Shown here piece by piece: positions 22,301 through 37,300 of a DNA stretch of 64,000 nucleotides. The notes beneath the pieces are model-generated. The model saw nothing but the letters and a program-made list of their open reading frames with translations, did no database searches and was not told where the DNA came from. The DNA lies in contig NC_045145.1 in assembly GCF_008831285.2 (NCBI RefSeq), positions 15,392,040-15,456,039 on the forward strand, read 5' to 3'. The DNA is from Nymphaea colorata (Eukaryota; Streptophyta; Magnoliopsida; Nymphaeales; Nymphaeaceae). Each line of letters starts with the position of its first letter. Position 1 is the first letter of the stretch. Made by a program: the position numbers and the translations under genes.

Positions 22301-25300
22301 AAAAAGCGACCTACAAAGTGCAGGCCAGAAGTTAGAATACACCTATCAAGAGGGTGTAAGCATGGGGAGGACAAGAACACAAACATAGAAAGACAAAGTT
22401 CACCAGAAGTTGTTAGCGATTGCAGTGGGTGGAGCAACCTCAATACATCATAACATGATTAGACGGTAAAGGGCTGACAAATAAGAGATAGCATTCATGT
22501 AGAGTTGTAAATGAAACAGACAAAAAAATACCTCAGGGTCCAAGTGATATTTATGAACAAGATCATCTAATGTGGGAATCAGCTGAGCATAAGCTGTACT
22601 TGGTGTTACAGCACTTGAAAGAAACTCTACATACTGGAGAAGTGACCCATGGCATCTATCAAACTGCTCACTAAGCATCTTAATGTACTGTGCATCTGCA
22701 TTAATAACAACCCTGAAGAACGCATGTTGCTATAGCTATTAGTTATTTAATAAAAAATAAAAAATAAAACAAACTGCACCAAATATAACACTGGTTAGCA
22801 TATTACATGGATCGATGTTGCGCTATGAGCAATAAAAGAGGGATTGCCAACTTCGGCTCATCCTTGGGCAATAAGGCATCTCTTAGCCTGTTTGTTGAAC
22901 GAGTCAACACCTAGAGAAAGACAAAGAGATTACGCTGTTATGTTCACCATTAAAAGCAGATGCAATGTCAGGATAGCAGGTGTCCTCATTTAAATTCCAT
23001 AGCGAGTATTTTGTAAAAGCAGAGAATGTCAAAGCGGCTTTTCCCCTTCCAGCTGTATATTGAAGAACAAGGCATGACATATACATATATATGAATGTAA
23101 ACTCACACACCTGCAGGCGTATATATGGAACCCAGAGCCACTTTGACTCATGCAGACATGCTCCTGATTTTTTAAAGAGTCGTGCAGATAAGAAGTTAAC
23201 CAACAATTTCCATCATTGGAATTCATGCAGTAAGGGAGCCCCCAATCTTTTTCCTACTTCTCTCAATGAGTGCAGGTTCAAATGCAAACGCCAAAGCCAA
23301 AAAAGATTTGAGATTTAATTGCAAAATGCAGGCATATCTGTACGGCATCATTTGAGAAATCAAGTAGCCAAAAGGAATATGTTATTGAAATGCAACATGG
23401 CTTTGGTTTGTCTCCAGCTTCTGACAGGAACTTGAGGAAAATCTAATGGATTGCTAATGCCAGTGCAATGAAGGGAACCAATTCTATCAACAGTATAGGA
23501 GAAGCAATTTCACATAACAATTTCCGATAAAGAGAAATAAAAAAAAATATGAACACCTAGGAACCCATGGGTTGAATAATTACAAAATCAAAGCAATTTT
23601 CATTATTCTATTATATTCTGAGAAAAAAGCGAGCCTATGCCTAGGATGATGCGCAATTGCACATAAAAAAGGAGCTAGCCAATAGCCAGTGTCCAGAAAG
23701 GAACTACAGAGGAAATCAACGCAATCTTCAAATCACAAGACAAGAATTGATATCTAAAAGTTCCACGAACTATCTAATGTCTACACAGTTAAAAGGTCTC
23801 GTCAGGCCTGGAAGGTAGAGCTTATAAATGGACTACGTGACGTGCAGTTGGTACATAGTTAAAATCAAGGCCTATGTGGTATCTAGCTGGTATATAGTTA
23901 CAACTTAAAAGTGCTAGGGAGGCCAAGAAGGTAGAGACCGAAAAATGGCCTAGGTGGTGCCCATCGGTGCCTACTGCCTAGGCAGTCCATTCAACAGAAA
24001 AGAAGAAATGGGGGAAGTTAAAAGGGGAGAAAATGTCAACAAGGAGGTCTCTTGAAAATTTCGCCTCAATCAATATACTAGAGGATAGAAGAAGAAAAAA
24101 GGAAAAAGTTAATTTTTTTTTTTAGGGGGTGGATGGGGGACCACCTCGGTGCCTCAGCCTTGGCATTTAGGCTACCAATGGAACCTGGAGGAGTTTACGT
24201 GTGCTTTTAACTACAATATACTACATGCTTCCAGTCATTTTCTGAACAAAAATATACCAGAAAAAATATTTGAATCATTAGGATTTGGGACCAACTGGTT
24301 GTTAACAATTGTAACCTACGAACTATAAATAATTTGGATGCAATTGATTGTCAGGAATTAGCATGGAATTTTTTGAAAAGAAGTGGTCCCGATATAGTTA
24401 TATACACAAATACATTAGCAGGACCGTCAATGCAACACATAACAAAGAAGTAAAAAATCTACTCAAACGCATGAAAAGCATCAAAGAAGAATATAGCATT
24501 CCACACCCATGAATAGCAAACCGTGGAACTTCATCGTCTGCATTCAAGTTATACTTATACCAACCAAGGTAAACAAAAAAGGCTAGTTGAGACCTAGCAG
24601 CTAGGAATACTGGCCTAGGCATCATCCAGGGCCTAGCCAGAGAAAAAATATATTCATAAAATGTAGTTATAAAACTCAACCCCAAAAATAGAATCACTGG
24701 AACGAATTTGCATCACTAGAATGCAAAATTCAAAAAGGCCTGCACATTATAACTTATAACCTTTGAGGAGAAAAGCCCCAAAGGAAAAGTCTGGATGTCA
24801 CCAACTTGGAAGCTTCTCAGAAAAAATTGTTAATGTAGACAATAATACACACCAAGAGACATATTTAAAGTTTTAAACTAGAAAGCAAAGCAACAGAAGA
24901 GAGAGAGAGACAGAAGACCTTGTTGTTCCGTGTGATGCCAAAGGAAGTAGCCTGAAATCGAAGAGTTTCACCTCCACCCATAGCATCTAATTGCTCCTCA
25001 GTCATGTTTTCCGTATATTGCACATTTGCCATTTGTTGAATCAATTCCTGAGTAGTTATTTGTGTTCAAAATCCCTTTTTTAAGTATTAAAATGAAAAGA
25101 ATGCAACACTTTCGTTAAAACTCCAAAAGCACCTGCAAGAGGATAAGCTCAATGCCATTGCCTTTCTTTAATTGATTGACAAGATACTGAAAAAGTCCTC
25201 GCAATTCCATTGAGGGATATTTCTTACATCTGCATATCATATGCATGACAGTTGCATAGTCACCTAAAGAAAGATCCAAGAGAACTATGGTGCCAAAAAT

Positions 25301-28300
25301 TCAATCATTTAGGAAGCAGACTAATCTTAAGACTGTGTGTATGGGTTTTTTTTTTTTTTTTTTTTTTTGGGTGGGTGGGGGGGGGAGAGAGAGAGAACAA
25401 ATAGAGCTATAAAGAATACTATCTTCTTTGATCTTGTGTGAATCTCTCTACTTATCAGCCACATATTATATCACAAATAAAATATTCAAAAACGTATATC
25501 CACATCAATAAGTTGAGGCAGCTTTTTTTTTTTTGTTTAATATAGTATGCACTACAAATAAAAACAAAAAACGTTCCTTATGATTTATTAATAAAGGCTG
25601 GAAAATTAAGTTAATAGACAGACAGAAGGCACAATTTGTTTTCTTTCCCTTCTATGTGGATGCACATGCAGATGAGCATGCATAAATGAGTCATACTGGG
25701 AGGAAGAGTACATACAGATGACCCCAAAATGATGCTAGTGATTGAAGCCAATCTGACAAATTAAGCCCATCGTCCTTTATCTTCTCACGCCCCCCTTGTG
25801 CCAAACGTTCAATGACAACATATTCCAACATATCATATTCGAGCTGCAAAACACAATCATGTTTCACAAATGCTTGTAAGAATGAACTAAGCATAATAGT
25901 CACAGTTTATATTAAAGGTTCACCTGTGTTAAATACTTGAAAGCATCGACGACAGGTGCAATCATATCTCTGTAGGCTTCAATCTGTAGAAGTAATTATA
26001 TCTACAAAGGTTAGTTCAAAATGAAGAAGCAACTGCGATCAAACACATCAAGCATCCTGCTGTATAATGAAGAAAGCACCTGATGAACAATCGTCCGAAG
26101 TACAGTCATTGGATTAGCATGAGCTAGCTTGGCAACCATACGACCAAGCTGCTTTAGGTTTTCCTTTGCAAGTCGTTTCAAGATCCTCCGGGTGTCCAGC
26201 TGCATAATTAAAGGAAGGCACCAAACACCACTTTCAGACAAGATGACACGTATTAGGAAAGCTTGGGATGATAGAAACAAAACAAAACAAAAATCTGATC
26301 GTGATAGGCAATATGAAGGCATATGCTAGCAAACCTTTGCAGTTTGCCTTGCTGCAAAAACCATAGGATTTTTTTCATCATCTCTTTCCCACTCTCCATA
26401 TAAACGGTAGCGGACCTAATCAAAATATTATTTAACTTGTTAGCATTCTGCAGTACATGGAAACCATGCACATGCACTCACACACACACAAGGTAGAGGA
26501 GGAGATAGAGAGAGAGAGAGAGAAAGAGCAACCACCTCATAAGGAAGAAGACTCATCAGTTCCCAAATTTCTTGTCCAACAGCAGGATTTGCGGGTATTA
26601 ACTGCAAAGAAGGAAGCAAGCATGTCCCCAGTGACTCCTCAACCCTCAGTCCAGCTTCTTTTAGCTGCAAGCGAGGGTCACGTTCACCACCATTGATCTC
26701 CATAGCCCCTCCAGCACTAATATCGTGAAGTTCCTGGGCAGACTGATAATATCTTCTCAAAACTCTACACACCTGCCATTTAAAGATAAACATGTCAACT
26801 GCTCCACAGTGAACAACGAAGCCAACATAAATCTTATGCAGATGCAGTGTGAGGTAATGGTAAGAGCGATGCAGTATAAACATAAAAAACAGCTCTACCT
26901 TCTGCAGAAGTAAAGTGTCCCGGTAGAGATACGGTCCCACACAATAAAGCATCTGAAAGACTTCTCTTGGAAATTCAAGACAAAAATTCTTATGCATGGA
27001 GAAAGTAGATGTTTCCTTTGTATCAGTAACAGCAGCACATGGTTGCCCAAGGCTTTGAAGATGTGCTTGGCGGATGAGATCATAAGCAGAAGAGATAGAC
27101 TTCTCAATAGTTCTAGTCAAAACAAGAGATGGAGGGATATTCATTAGAAGACAGAAAATAATGACATCAACGACAATTATACAACATGAAATAACATTGC
27201 TATTCAATTTTCAGTTGCATCATCATCACCATCATGCCTTATCCTTGGCTTCAGTTACTTTACCCTTGACATCACCACTCCTTACTTCCTTCCACATCCT
27301 CAATAGGCTTTCCTTTTTTCTCATACCTTCTAACTGCATCATGTTAACATCTATCATTGTTGCAGTAGTAGGCCTCTGCACAATACGCCTAAACCATCTT
27401 AAGGAATATTGTATAATATTTATCTTCATCGATTGCCCCAGATTAGTCCTTAGATGTATATTCCTGATTTTCTCTATTCCAAATTTCCTCTTATCCCATA
27501 ACTTTCAGGTGTCCATCTTAACCACATGCATTGTCTCCATGTTACTTCTTAATTTGAATGGTCCAATGTTGCAAAATTTAAATAGGATATCACCCTGATA
27601 AGACAACCAACAGGGCTTTTGACCAATATATATTGGAGTGTGAGCCATTTTTAAACTATTCTTATTATTAAAAAATAAGAAAATGAATATTCTATCTGCA
27701 CAACAGTCTACACAGACCCCATAATGGCCATTTATTCTAAGGAGGTCATGTCACGAACCTTACAGTTTTTCGTAACATTATGACATTTACCATCAGGAAG
27801 ACATTCCCACCACCAGGTAAACTCACAACCATCAGAAGAAAGTGAAGAAAAAGACTAAAGGATAATGAAGTTAAACCAGTGCTCAAGGTAAGCTCAAACA
27901 CTTTAAGCTTGTACAGTTGTACCTGAGTAAGCCATCACAAATCTGGGGATGAGCAACAGGATTGATAGCAGCAAGACGATCGAAGAGTATTTTTGCATGA
28001 TACCTGCAGAAGACAAAGAGAGTGATTATCTAAAATGGAAAGTGAGTCATGGCAAAAAACAAAAATTAGTTTTTATGGACGAATAAGACATATCCAGACT
28101 TAACAACGAAGGAATGAATGACAGACTACAAAGAATATGTACAAAAAGTAGCATTATGTAAAACAACCCTGTGAACCCTCTCACAGAGAGAGCCTTATAT
28201 CTTAGTCAACATTGGGCAACGAATCAAAATTCGTGAATAATATTTGAACATAGACTCACACAGAATACTTGGATAAGTGAAGGGTGCAAAGCTAGCTGCA

Positions 28301-31300
28301 AAGAATGTTCAATCGAGTCTTCATTGGGTACAGAAGATTTGAAATCAAGAAACAAGGAATTGTATTATGGCTTCCAGTTTCAAGGTATGCATTCTACACT
28401 GGTCATAGTGCATCAAGCATTAAGAATGTTAAACAAAATGTTTCAGGAACATGGACCAAGTCATGCTAGACAGCAATGCACATATATAGATGCTAACGAA
28501 GTAAAGACTTTGTCTCACTATAAAAAGGACACTGTTCAACTTTGTAAAGCCCATATAGTCAATGCTTGAGCCTATTAATCCAGTGCCAAAGCATCCTCAG
28601 GACACAATGAGATTTTCTCTGTAGTAATTGTAAATGTGTAGGTTTGGGAACAAGGAAATTGTAAATGCTCATCGAACCGTTTTGTAACTCCCAATGGACC
28701 GATCAATAGATGGCCCTACTCAACTAATCAATGTATCATCAGACTTTTTTGGAAAAAGGAAGAGCTTCCTTGATGACAGTGATTGTTAAGTTCCATGACA
28801 TTTATGGCACCTTTTGAGGGCTCAAATCATCTATTTCCAACCCCATATTATAATCAAATGCTTGAAAGTTGAAACTAATATATGGTACTTAAATCAATAC
28901 ATTATGCATGTGTACACAAGAGCACATAACAAGAGAGACACCAACCAAGCAGTGTTAACCACCTCTTTTTTTGCTCTGCCTGGTAACTCGAAGAGTCTTA
29001 TATGAGAATGAACAAGCTCCTAAGCTGAGTCAAAAAAAGCAAATCTTATTTCTCGGCCTTAAACTCTCATACAGAAATTTCTCTTATCAATTACATGAGA
29101 TGAGCTATGGTTACTTTTTCATGCGCAAGGATGTTTATGTACTGAAAATGATAATTCTGCAGCATCACAAACAGTCTGCTTCTTAGAACTAGACAACATA
29201 AACTATGGAACAAACATCTGTCTAGATTCATTTGATTTGATGACAATCACTTGTGCATGAACTCAAATCAATGAGTATAGGTTCCACAATAAAGGCTGTC
29301 ATTTGTAAGATTTACAGGCTTTTTATGCAACAGCAGAAAAGAAAACTACTTTTGATTATCCTCCATTATATGAACCAAGCTGCGGTTATCATTCACAAAA
29401 TGAGAAGTATTCAAGCAAAAAAGGCATACCAATCATCCACCGAAAGAAACCCGTTAAGCAGACCCAGGCTCTGGTTTTTCACAAGCTCAGAAGAACGCTC
29501 TTCAACAGATTCATTTTCCATATCAAGGGCAGAATAAAGGTCTATTGACACGTCCCCTTGTTTCTCATCTTCCATCAAGTCCTTTCCAATGGCAGCAAGA
29601 TTAATTTTTCCAATTTTATTTGCCTGCAAATTTCAAAAGAACGGGTAATAGTGAAACAAAAATTACCAAGAAAGCCATGTGGAAATATATATAGAAAAAA
29701 ATAATTTATAAAGAATAACAATTCCAAAGGAGTACATTCCATGATTAAGCAAGATACCCAAAGCCACAACATTCCCACGCATAGCCCATTCATTCATTGC
29801 ATTTGGGGCTGCATTGTGTTCAATAAATAAAATAACTGTGCTAGAGTATATGTGGAATGGATGTGGCAGTTGGTCCTCACACTGAGAAGGGTACTCTTGG
29901 TGTCAAATTCAACAATGGGAGGAAGAATTGAAGTTACAGAACTCTGAAGTGCAAACTTGGGAGCAAGAGCTAATATTTTAATACTCCAGACTTCCATATT
30001 CAATAAGGAGATTCTTGAAGATCCTATACCTCTTCAAACCTTTTTGCTGAGAAGGCCTCATAAAGCTCAAATGCTTCCTCGTCCTTTGGCAACAAATGAG
30101 CATATCTGAAAATAAGAACTCCCTTTTTGAGATGCTACAAATTCACAACCTAAAAAAAAGAGACTAAAACTTTGACACATATGTGGAGTAAATTCATCCA
30201 ATAGGCAATAACACAAAAGCTTCCAAACTGCATGCTGTCTATTACATGAACCTTGTAATAACCACCAAATAACAAATCAGCATGGTACAATAGAAAGTGA
30301 TAACCTGGCCAAGCCCTTCTTCCAGTTGCAACCAAAGGTACACTCTCTGGCCTGTTTTTGGTAAAGAAGTTTCATAAAGCTAAAGATTTTAAAAATCCCA
30401 GAAAATCACTACCACATTTATAACTTGAACATCAAAGGAAGAAAACAAACAGGGAGACACAATGCTACACAAAAAGAAGAAACAATAGGGAGTACAGTGA
30501 TATTTTTTCCCTCGTATCCCTAGTCTAACTGCCTAAAATCATAGATTCTTATGACCACCAACCAGCCTATAATATCATAAAATCACAATTGCATTGATGA
30601 CTGCCATCACAGTTAAGCCACAGGAGGTCTAAGCCACCTTCCTCAGTTGCTAGCAAGCCAAGCACACAAGGTTCACCAACAAAAAAATGTAGTAAAGATA
30701 GGTTTGGTATATGGCCCTGGCCCATGTCAATGAAAATACCTCCAGGAGAAGATTGCCACTCAAAGAAAATGTATCCAGCTTGCAGATATGTGCTTCTCAT
30801 TCCCAAAAGCCAAGCAAGAATGTCTTTAATGGTCTTGAGAAATAACCAGCAATTAATTTTTCACCATCCCAGAATTAACTTTATCTTTGACATAATAAAA
30901 CTTTCTAATGAAGAAAACAAAAATGTGAAATATACCCACATGATTGATCTAACATTAGGTCCTTAGATCCAACAAACAAGATAATGTCCACCCCAATGGT
31001 CTCAGACTTTCAGTACAATAAGTCAGTAAGGTAAATGCAGGTAAGAGCATGAAGCACCATAGGGCCTCACAGTTAGATTGGTTACAATCCCACAACCTTA
31101 TAGCTCTGAGAGTCTAAAGGCTACCATCTTGTACATTGCTTAATTTCAAGGAATTTTCTTATGTCTTCTCTATATATCATCCATATCAAATCAAGGTGCA
31201 ACTCTACCCAGCAGACTACAGCAATTACCTAAACATCCACCATGCACTATGGTAATGATAAGACTGCTTAGCAGGTCCAGTTCAGCCTGTGCTACCAAGA

Positions 31301-34300
31301 AGCCACATTACACAATCCCAAGATTCCAATATTCTGAAGAAAGATATACGATAACAACAATGAAACCGCAATGCACACTACATAATTTATACTCAGAGAA
31401 ATATATAAAGGTTTCAACTTGACCTTTTGAACACCGAAACTAATAGCAAACAGAAAAGGGACTGTCAGACTATGATACTAAGAAGCATGGCATCACAATA
31501 TTGAAAATAAGGGAAGTTTCAAAGAAGAAGAGACATAAACAGAAGACAGGAGGACACCATTTTTAAACATAAGGATCACATTCTTGAGATTTTTTGCATG
31601 ACCAAGGTATGCTTATTGCCGAATAAAGTTCACCACTTCTTCAAGCAAGTTATAACTCCCATGCAGAAGAGTAGATTTTAGGAATAACTAAATTCTCAGA
31701 CCCTTTCACTAAGTTTCAATATTCTCTACCAATAAACCCTTCGATCACATGAGAATCCCAAGATAGTGTTACAGCTGGCACCAGTCTGTTCGATGAACAG
31801 TGTACAATTAGAGAAGAGCACAAGATAGGTAACAATGCTTATGGATCCACAAAGCCAAAGACAAATCCATAGGAAGAACATATCACTTGCCTTCATTTCC
31901 AGGAACATATTGAAAAGCGCTGAAATTGAAAATTCTGTAAAGCTCCATGACTTTGCCCTACTTTAAGCTAGAATCACGAATTTGATTGCGACAATGGTGC
32001 AGATCTAATCCTTCCAGCTTAACAACTGATTATGATGAAAAGCTTCTACAAGGACTGCAATTATGCTCCAACCCTTATACAATATTATTGAAGGTATGAC
32101 AAGCCACAGGAAGGACCAATAACCCCTCATATACCATAATGTCCATGATAGCATACCCAAAAGGAAGGGGACATAGAAGGGGGAACACAGAGAAACTGCC
32201 CAAGAAGGCTTCAACTCATAAGCCCAAACGGAAGTGTGCTCTCAAACATATGGCCAAGAAAAAGCCAGTCCCTTCTTCCCCCAAAAAGCTATTTGCTATC
32301 ATATGCAAAATCAGTAGGCACTTGCCAACATAATTTTCTGTATATTTGTTATTTCCAATAAATGGTCCAATGCCGAAGAAGGAATCCATTCACCAAAGCG
32401 TGATTGACCCGGCCATTAAGCACTTAAAGTTCTATCTTCTGACTTCTCAACCAGGTAGTCAAGATAAGCATCAACTATCAAGCACTAACGTCCAAGCAGA
32501 TGGCCTCATCAAACATTCACAAAATTATGCAGAACCATTCCCAACGCCCATTCATAGTGAAATTCCAGTACAGACTCTAAACAATTATCTGCAATCCAGA
32601 TATATACATTATCCAAAGTTATGGATGCCTTTCACATTTGAGTCAGCAAAGCGATGGTAGTCCATCAGGATTATGTACCCCCAAGAGTGTTAAAAGCTTC
32701 AAAACTTTAACTCCCACACATCAAAATACATGTGGAGTGCAGACCTAAATACTCCAGTACCAAATTCACAAGCCAAATGTATTTAAGAACCCTTCGCACC
32801 ATGCAGTAACAGCATGTTCTCAAATCAACAGCTCTACAGCAAGTATAGATGAAACAGATGAGGGCCAACTTCATTCATTGCACTGTCACTTCTACAATGT
32901 GAAAATATTTGGCAAAGGCTGGGAACTAAACGATAAGAACTGCCTGGTGGATTACAGCTTGATTGTGGACATCCAACATGAACCCAAAGAAGCATTACCA
33001 TAGCCAATGTGATAGTCATAAGTTAGACTGCTGCTGTGCATGATATGGATTGACTTCCTAGGACAAGTCTTGTGTGAAACTCCAAATGAGAGGAAACATT
33101 AAAAGAAGCTAAAATAAGGAAAGGAAAGTTAGGACATGCACAAGAAGAGTTCAATAATATAAGCAAACTGAAAAAAAAAATATGAAATTATTATACAAAA
33201 TTAGACACGCACACGAGACATTAACATGCATCATAGAATTGAAAAACCAGATAAAAATATAGTAATAGCAGCAAAAGAAACAAAACAAAAAAACATTACA
33301 AAAAAATTGAAGCAATACTCACATGCTATCAAGATCAATAAAATTGGACTTGACCAGCAACGCAGTCAGCCTGTAAAGTCCATGAGGCACATTATGACCA
33401 ACTTCCATCCGCTGATAGTATTGGAATTTAAACCCCAGGATTTGAGAAGCATGCGACTGGACAGCAAAAAACATGGAGTTCGTAAAGCGCCTCAACCATC
33501 CAAACCATAGTTGAAACAAACAGATCATGCTGATAAGGTGACATCACAAGCATGTATAAGGTATACCACCTTGGGAAAAATAGGTATTAGATGAAAGAAA
33601 ATATCATTGTCTGGTTGAAGCTCGAAACACTCTAATACCTGTTGCCATACAAGGGCCACATCAATAGTAATCTCAAATTAGGCGATAAAAACAGAGAAAA
33701 CAACCTATAAAATAAACTGAAAAAGCATCTGCAAATTGAAGATATAACATCAAGAATAACAGAATATAACACAAATTTAGAAACAAAAAACACTAGGAAA
33801 CAATTCATAAAAAATTAAGTGGTACTTACTATATCAAACACACGATTTGGATCCAGATCAAAATGTCCAATCAGTGACTGCAGTAAATAAGATAGAGATC
33901 AATCACCAACTTCAACATGCATAAAGGATATCAATCTTTAGGATAAAACCAAGGGCAAGACAAAACCTTGATAATGCTGATCACTGTATTAGATGTATTC
34001 TGTGTACAAGCTTTGGGGTCAACCTGAGACAGAAGAGTAACCTACAAAAACATGCAACTAAATGATGAGTGACAGGCATGAATCTAAAAGAAACAAAATA
34101 AATCCAAAACATTAAAATCAAAATAAATATGTGCAACCAGGCAACAAAGGAAAATGAAAGTATTCTCCTAAGCAAGGAAGTCATAGCAGCACAATCTAAG
34201 AGTTTATGACAACCTCTTATCCTTGTATTACATACAGTCTCAACCAGCCATGACTCAGTTGATCTTCAGTGAGGAAGAGAAAAGGATAAAGAATGTAAAT

Positions 34301-37300
34301 TTGGAAAATATGAAACAGCAAAGAATTTAAGATGAAAGACTAGAGTGCTTCGTGCAAAGAGTTTGAATTACCTTCTGTAGTTCCCCAGAATAGGTTAGCA
34401 CAAAAAAATTGCATATGTGTGTGTGTTGTGTGGATTCTTAGGAACTAACAAAGCTAGAAAACTATTTAACACCTCAAGTTGTGAACCCAAAAAAAAGGCA
34501 TGATAATGGACTGTGGATTACATGTTTAACAGTTCATGCTATGGATCTAGCTTTTACAGAAAAATGAACAAGCATGAAAAAAGCCATCGAAATTTAGAGG
34601 ATTACCAGCTTGGCATATCCTTCACTTTCTTCCCTAAGAAGGTTGAACTTTGTTTGCTGATAAAGAAGACGAGTATTTACCCTAACCTGCACGAAAAAGT
34701 AAGATAAAAGAATGAATAAGAGTAAGAAATAAATGCAATCAAAATTTCTTGGACTCTAAACAAACGTTGAAGCAGAATAATAAATGTGTGAACAAAGTCA
34801 CAAGCACAAGGATAGCTATTTACACAGCATTTTACCAACGGTTAACACCCTAGACAGCAAAACAGCCACACAGAGCCCCAACAGTAAATTGTTGGTGAAG
34901 ACGTACACCTCATAACTATAATTTTCTATATTAGTTTTATTCCTTTTTTTTCTTCCTCTTATCACGCAGATTAATCTGCACCTTCCTTTCTCCATCAGTC
35001 ATGACACGTGTTTAGTACTTTCAATCTACATTTCTGTGCTTGATAAGCAACCTGCTACCAAGGAAGGGTTCAATCAGGAATCCATCAGGATCATCCAGTC
35101 AAATACATTATTATGATGCTCCTGAGAGAGACAACAACTGAAAACGAACCCAGAATCGCATGTGTAGAACAGCTCCAATTTGATCTGTTTGCAGATCAAG
35201 CAGTCTAGCAAAAATCAGCTCATCAAGATGAGTTCAGCTCAGAAAGATTAGTACATGGAATTGTGTATATACTGCCTAAATTTTAAGAATAGAATAACTT
35301 GTTCATGCAACTCTGCAACAAATCTGTTCTTCTTGTCTACATCTTCTCGACAGAAAAAGTTTCCCAAATAAGCCACAAATTTGTTCTGCAATTACAAACT
35401 ACTGCTTGAGTTACTTGAGAACAAAGCCCGAGCAAACAGGCCTATCCTGCCAAGAAAAATATATATATATAATACATAGGTTCATTTAACACATTTACAT
35501 TGACTGATGTTGGATATTCCTTCCTTTAGCATCACGAAGTTAACTAGCCCAACAAATTGAATAGCTTTGGACATGCAAGACCTACCAATCAAAAACAAGC
35601 TATCTGAAGCAACAGACAAGCAAATGGAGCAAGCTATCAACCAAAAATGTGCACTTCAGGGATATGCAGGGTATTTTTACAAAATGATTAGAGTATGCAG
35701 AAGGTTATAGACTTTTACTGATACAAATATGTCTTTAACCATGGTCCATCATTTTGATGCTTGCTTGCTCTTCAAAATAGCCACTAAGAATAATGAAATC
35801 CCATAGTAACATAATGAAAATGAGACTCTATAGTCTATATACCTCTTTAGACTTGAGATCCTGTGCCTTGATCTTAATCATTTCAGACTCCCACAAGAAT
35901 TCTTCCTGCAGCATAGGAGATTTGCCAAGCCACCAATCACCATAGAAACAAGTGGGTATCAGTGAAAGAGATGACAATGAATATTGACCATGATAAAGTG
36001 TCCACATATTCCAAAATCACATGGTAAATTGGTAATCCAAGCATATTATGAGCACCTCACAGCGTTCTTGGAAAAGTCTTAAAGGAACAGTAGCCGATTC
36101 CACCAGCCATTTTGCCTGTCAATCAGGAAAATGAATGTGATGAACATTGAAAAATTAAAAAAAGAAGCTAACAAGAATGGACCAGACATGAAATATTTTA
36201 TACTAGATACTGAATCCTGATATTCATGGACTATGAAGATAAGCCATCTTAAATATCTCTAATACCTCAACATAATTTTTCCCTACTACATAAGCATCCA
36301 TGAAATATCAACATAGGCTCTTGTTAAACATGTCTAATAATCTCAACCATCTTCCCCATGTCACAAAGGACCTTTGCATCACCAAGAAACCAATATAAAA
36401 AACTTCCAACATCAAGATAAATATAAATAGACCAGTGTTTTGTTAAGCATTCAAGTAAAAATTTGTATCATGTTCAAAACAGTTACTGTTTCATTCTATA
36501 AAGTGTGCAGATATAGAAAACTAAAAGAAGTGTTTGTACCAGAAAAAAAAATTGCATGTAAGTGTATCATGGAACCATGCCAAATAAATCGCCTAAGTTC
36601 TGCTTTCACATTCGACATTCATCATGATAAGTTTAAAAATTAAAACCTATAACTATAATCAGATCCACATTCTTTACATCCTTGGATTCATGTCCTATTG
36701 ACCATGGAAAGGATGATGCTACACCCCCATAGCCATTATTGCTTGATTGAGCAATTGGATATGATACAAAGAACTAAACATCGAGTAACATTTGGGTATC
36801 TAACAGAGACTACAGACAGCAAGATGATTCATCACAAACTAGGTATTTAAGAGAAACAAGTCATGAACTAAGAGAAAATTGCTATGGCGGGTTTACTATT
36901 AAAATATCTTAACCTTGCAAAGCACACTGATACACCAATGAAGCAAATCCCAATAATAAAAGGAGTCATGTTCAAATTTCAACCACTGAAACAACAATTT
37001 ACAACTTAATGACATCCTCTCAATGGGAGAAAGAAAATGCTCCCTACAACCAACGACATTGAAATAATGCACCAAACCAAAATTTTATAAAATAGGATAC
37101 AAAAGAAATGAGAGTCAAACTCTACAGAAGTTAAGAAGTAAAGCAAATGCAAGAGATTTACCATCTTGACAAGTCGAACACGGTACTCTCCCAGCATTGT
37201 AAGCTGCAATGTTTACTTCAAACATGAGCAAGATAGTTCACAAATAACGGAAACAATTGTCCTCCTATATCCAGCCAATGCAGAAATTCATGCACTATGT

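Noticed and set aside
25230-25263. Earlier acceptor extending the THO2 exon at 25133-25229
   Set aside because: Using it would insert residues between WGHL and [11 protein letters not shown], which are contiguous in plant THO2. The acceptor at 25229 fits the phase.
30305-30351. 47-nt splice-bounded segment in the long THO2 intron as an extra exon
   Set aside because: Its length is not a multiple of three and would break the frame. The flanking exons already join to the conserved DLDSIYAHLL.
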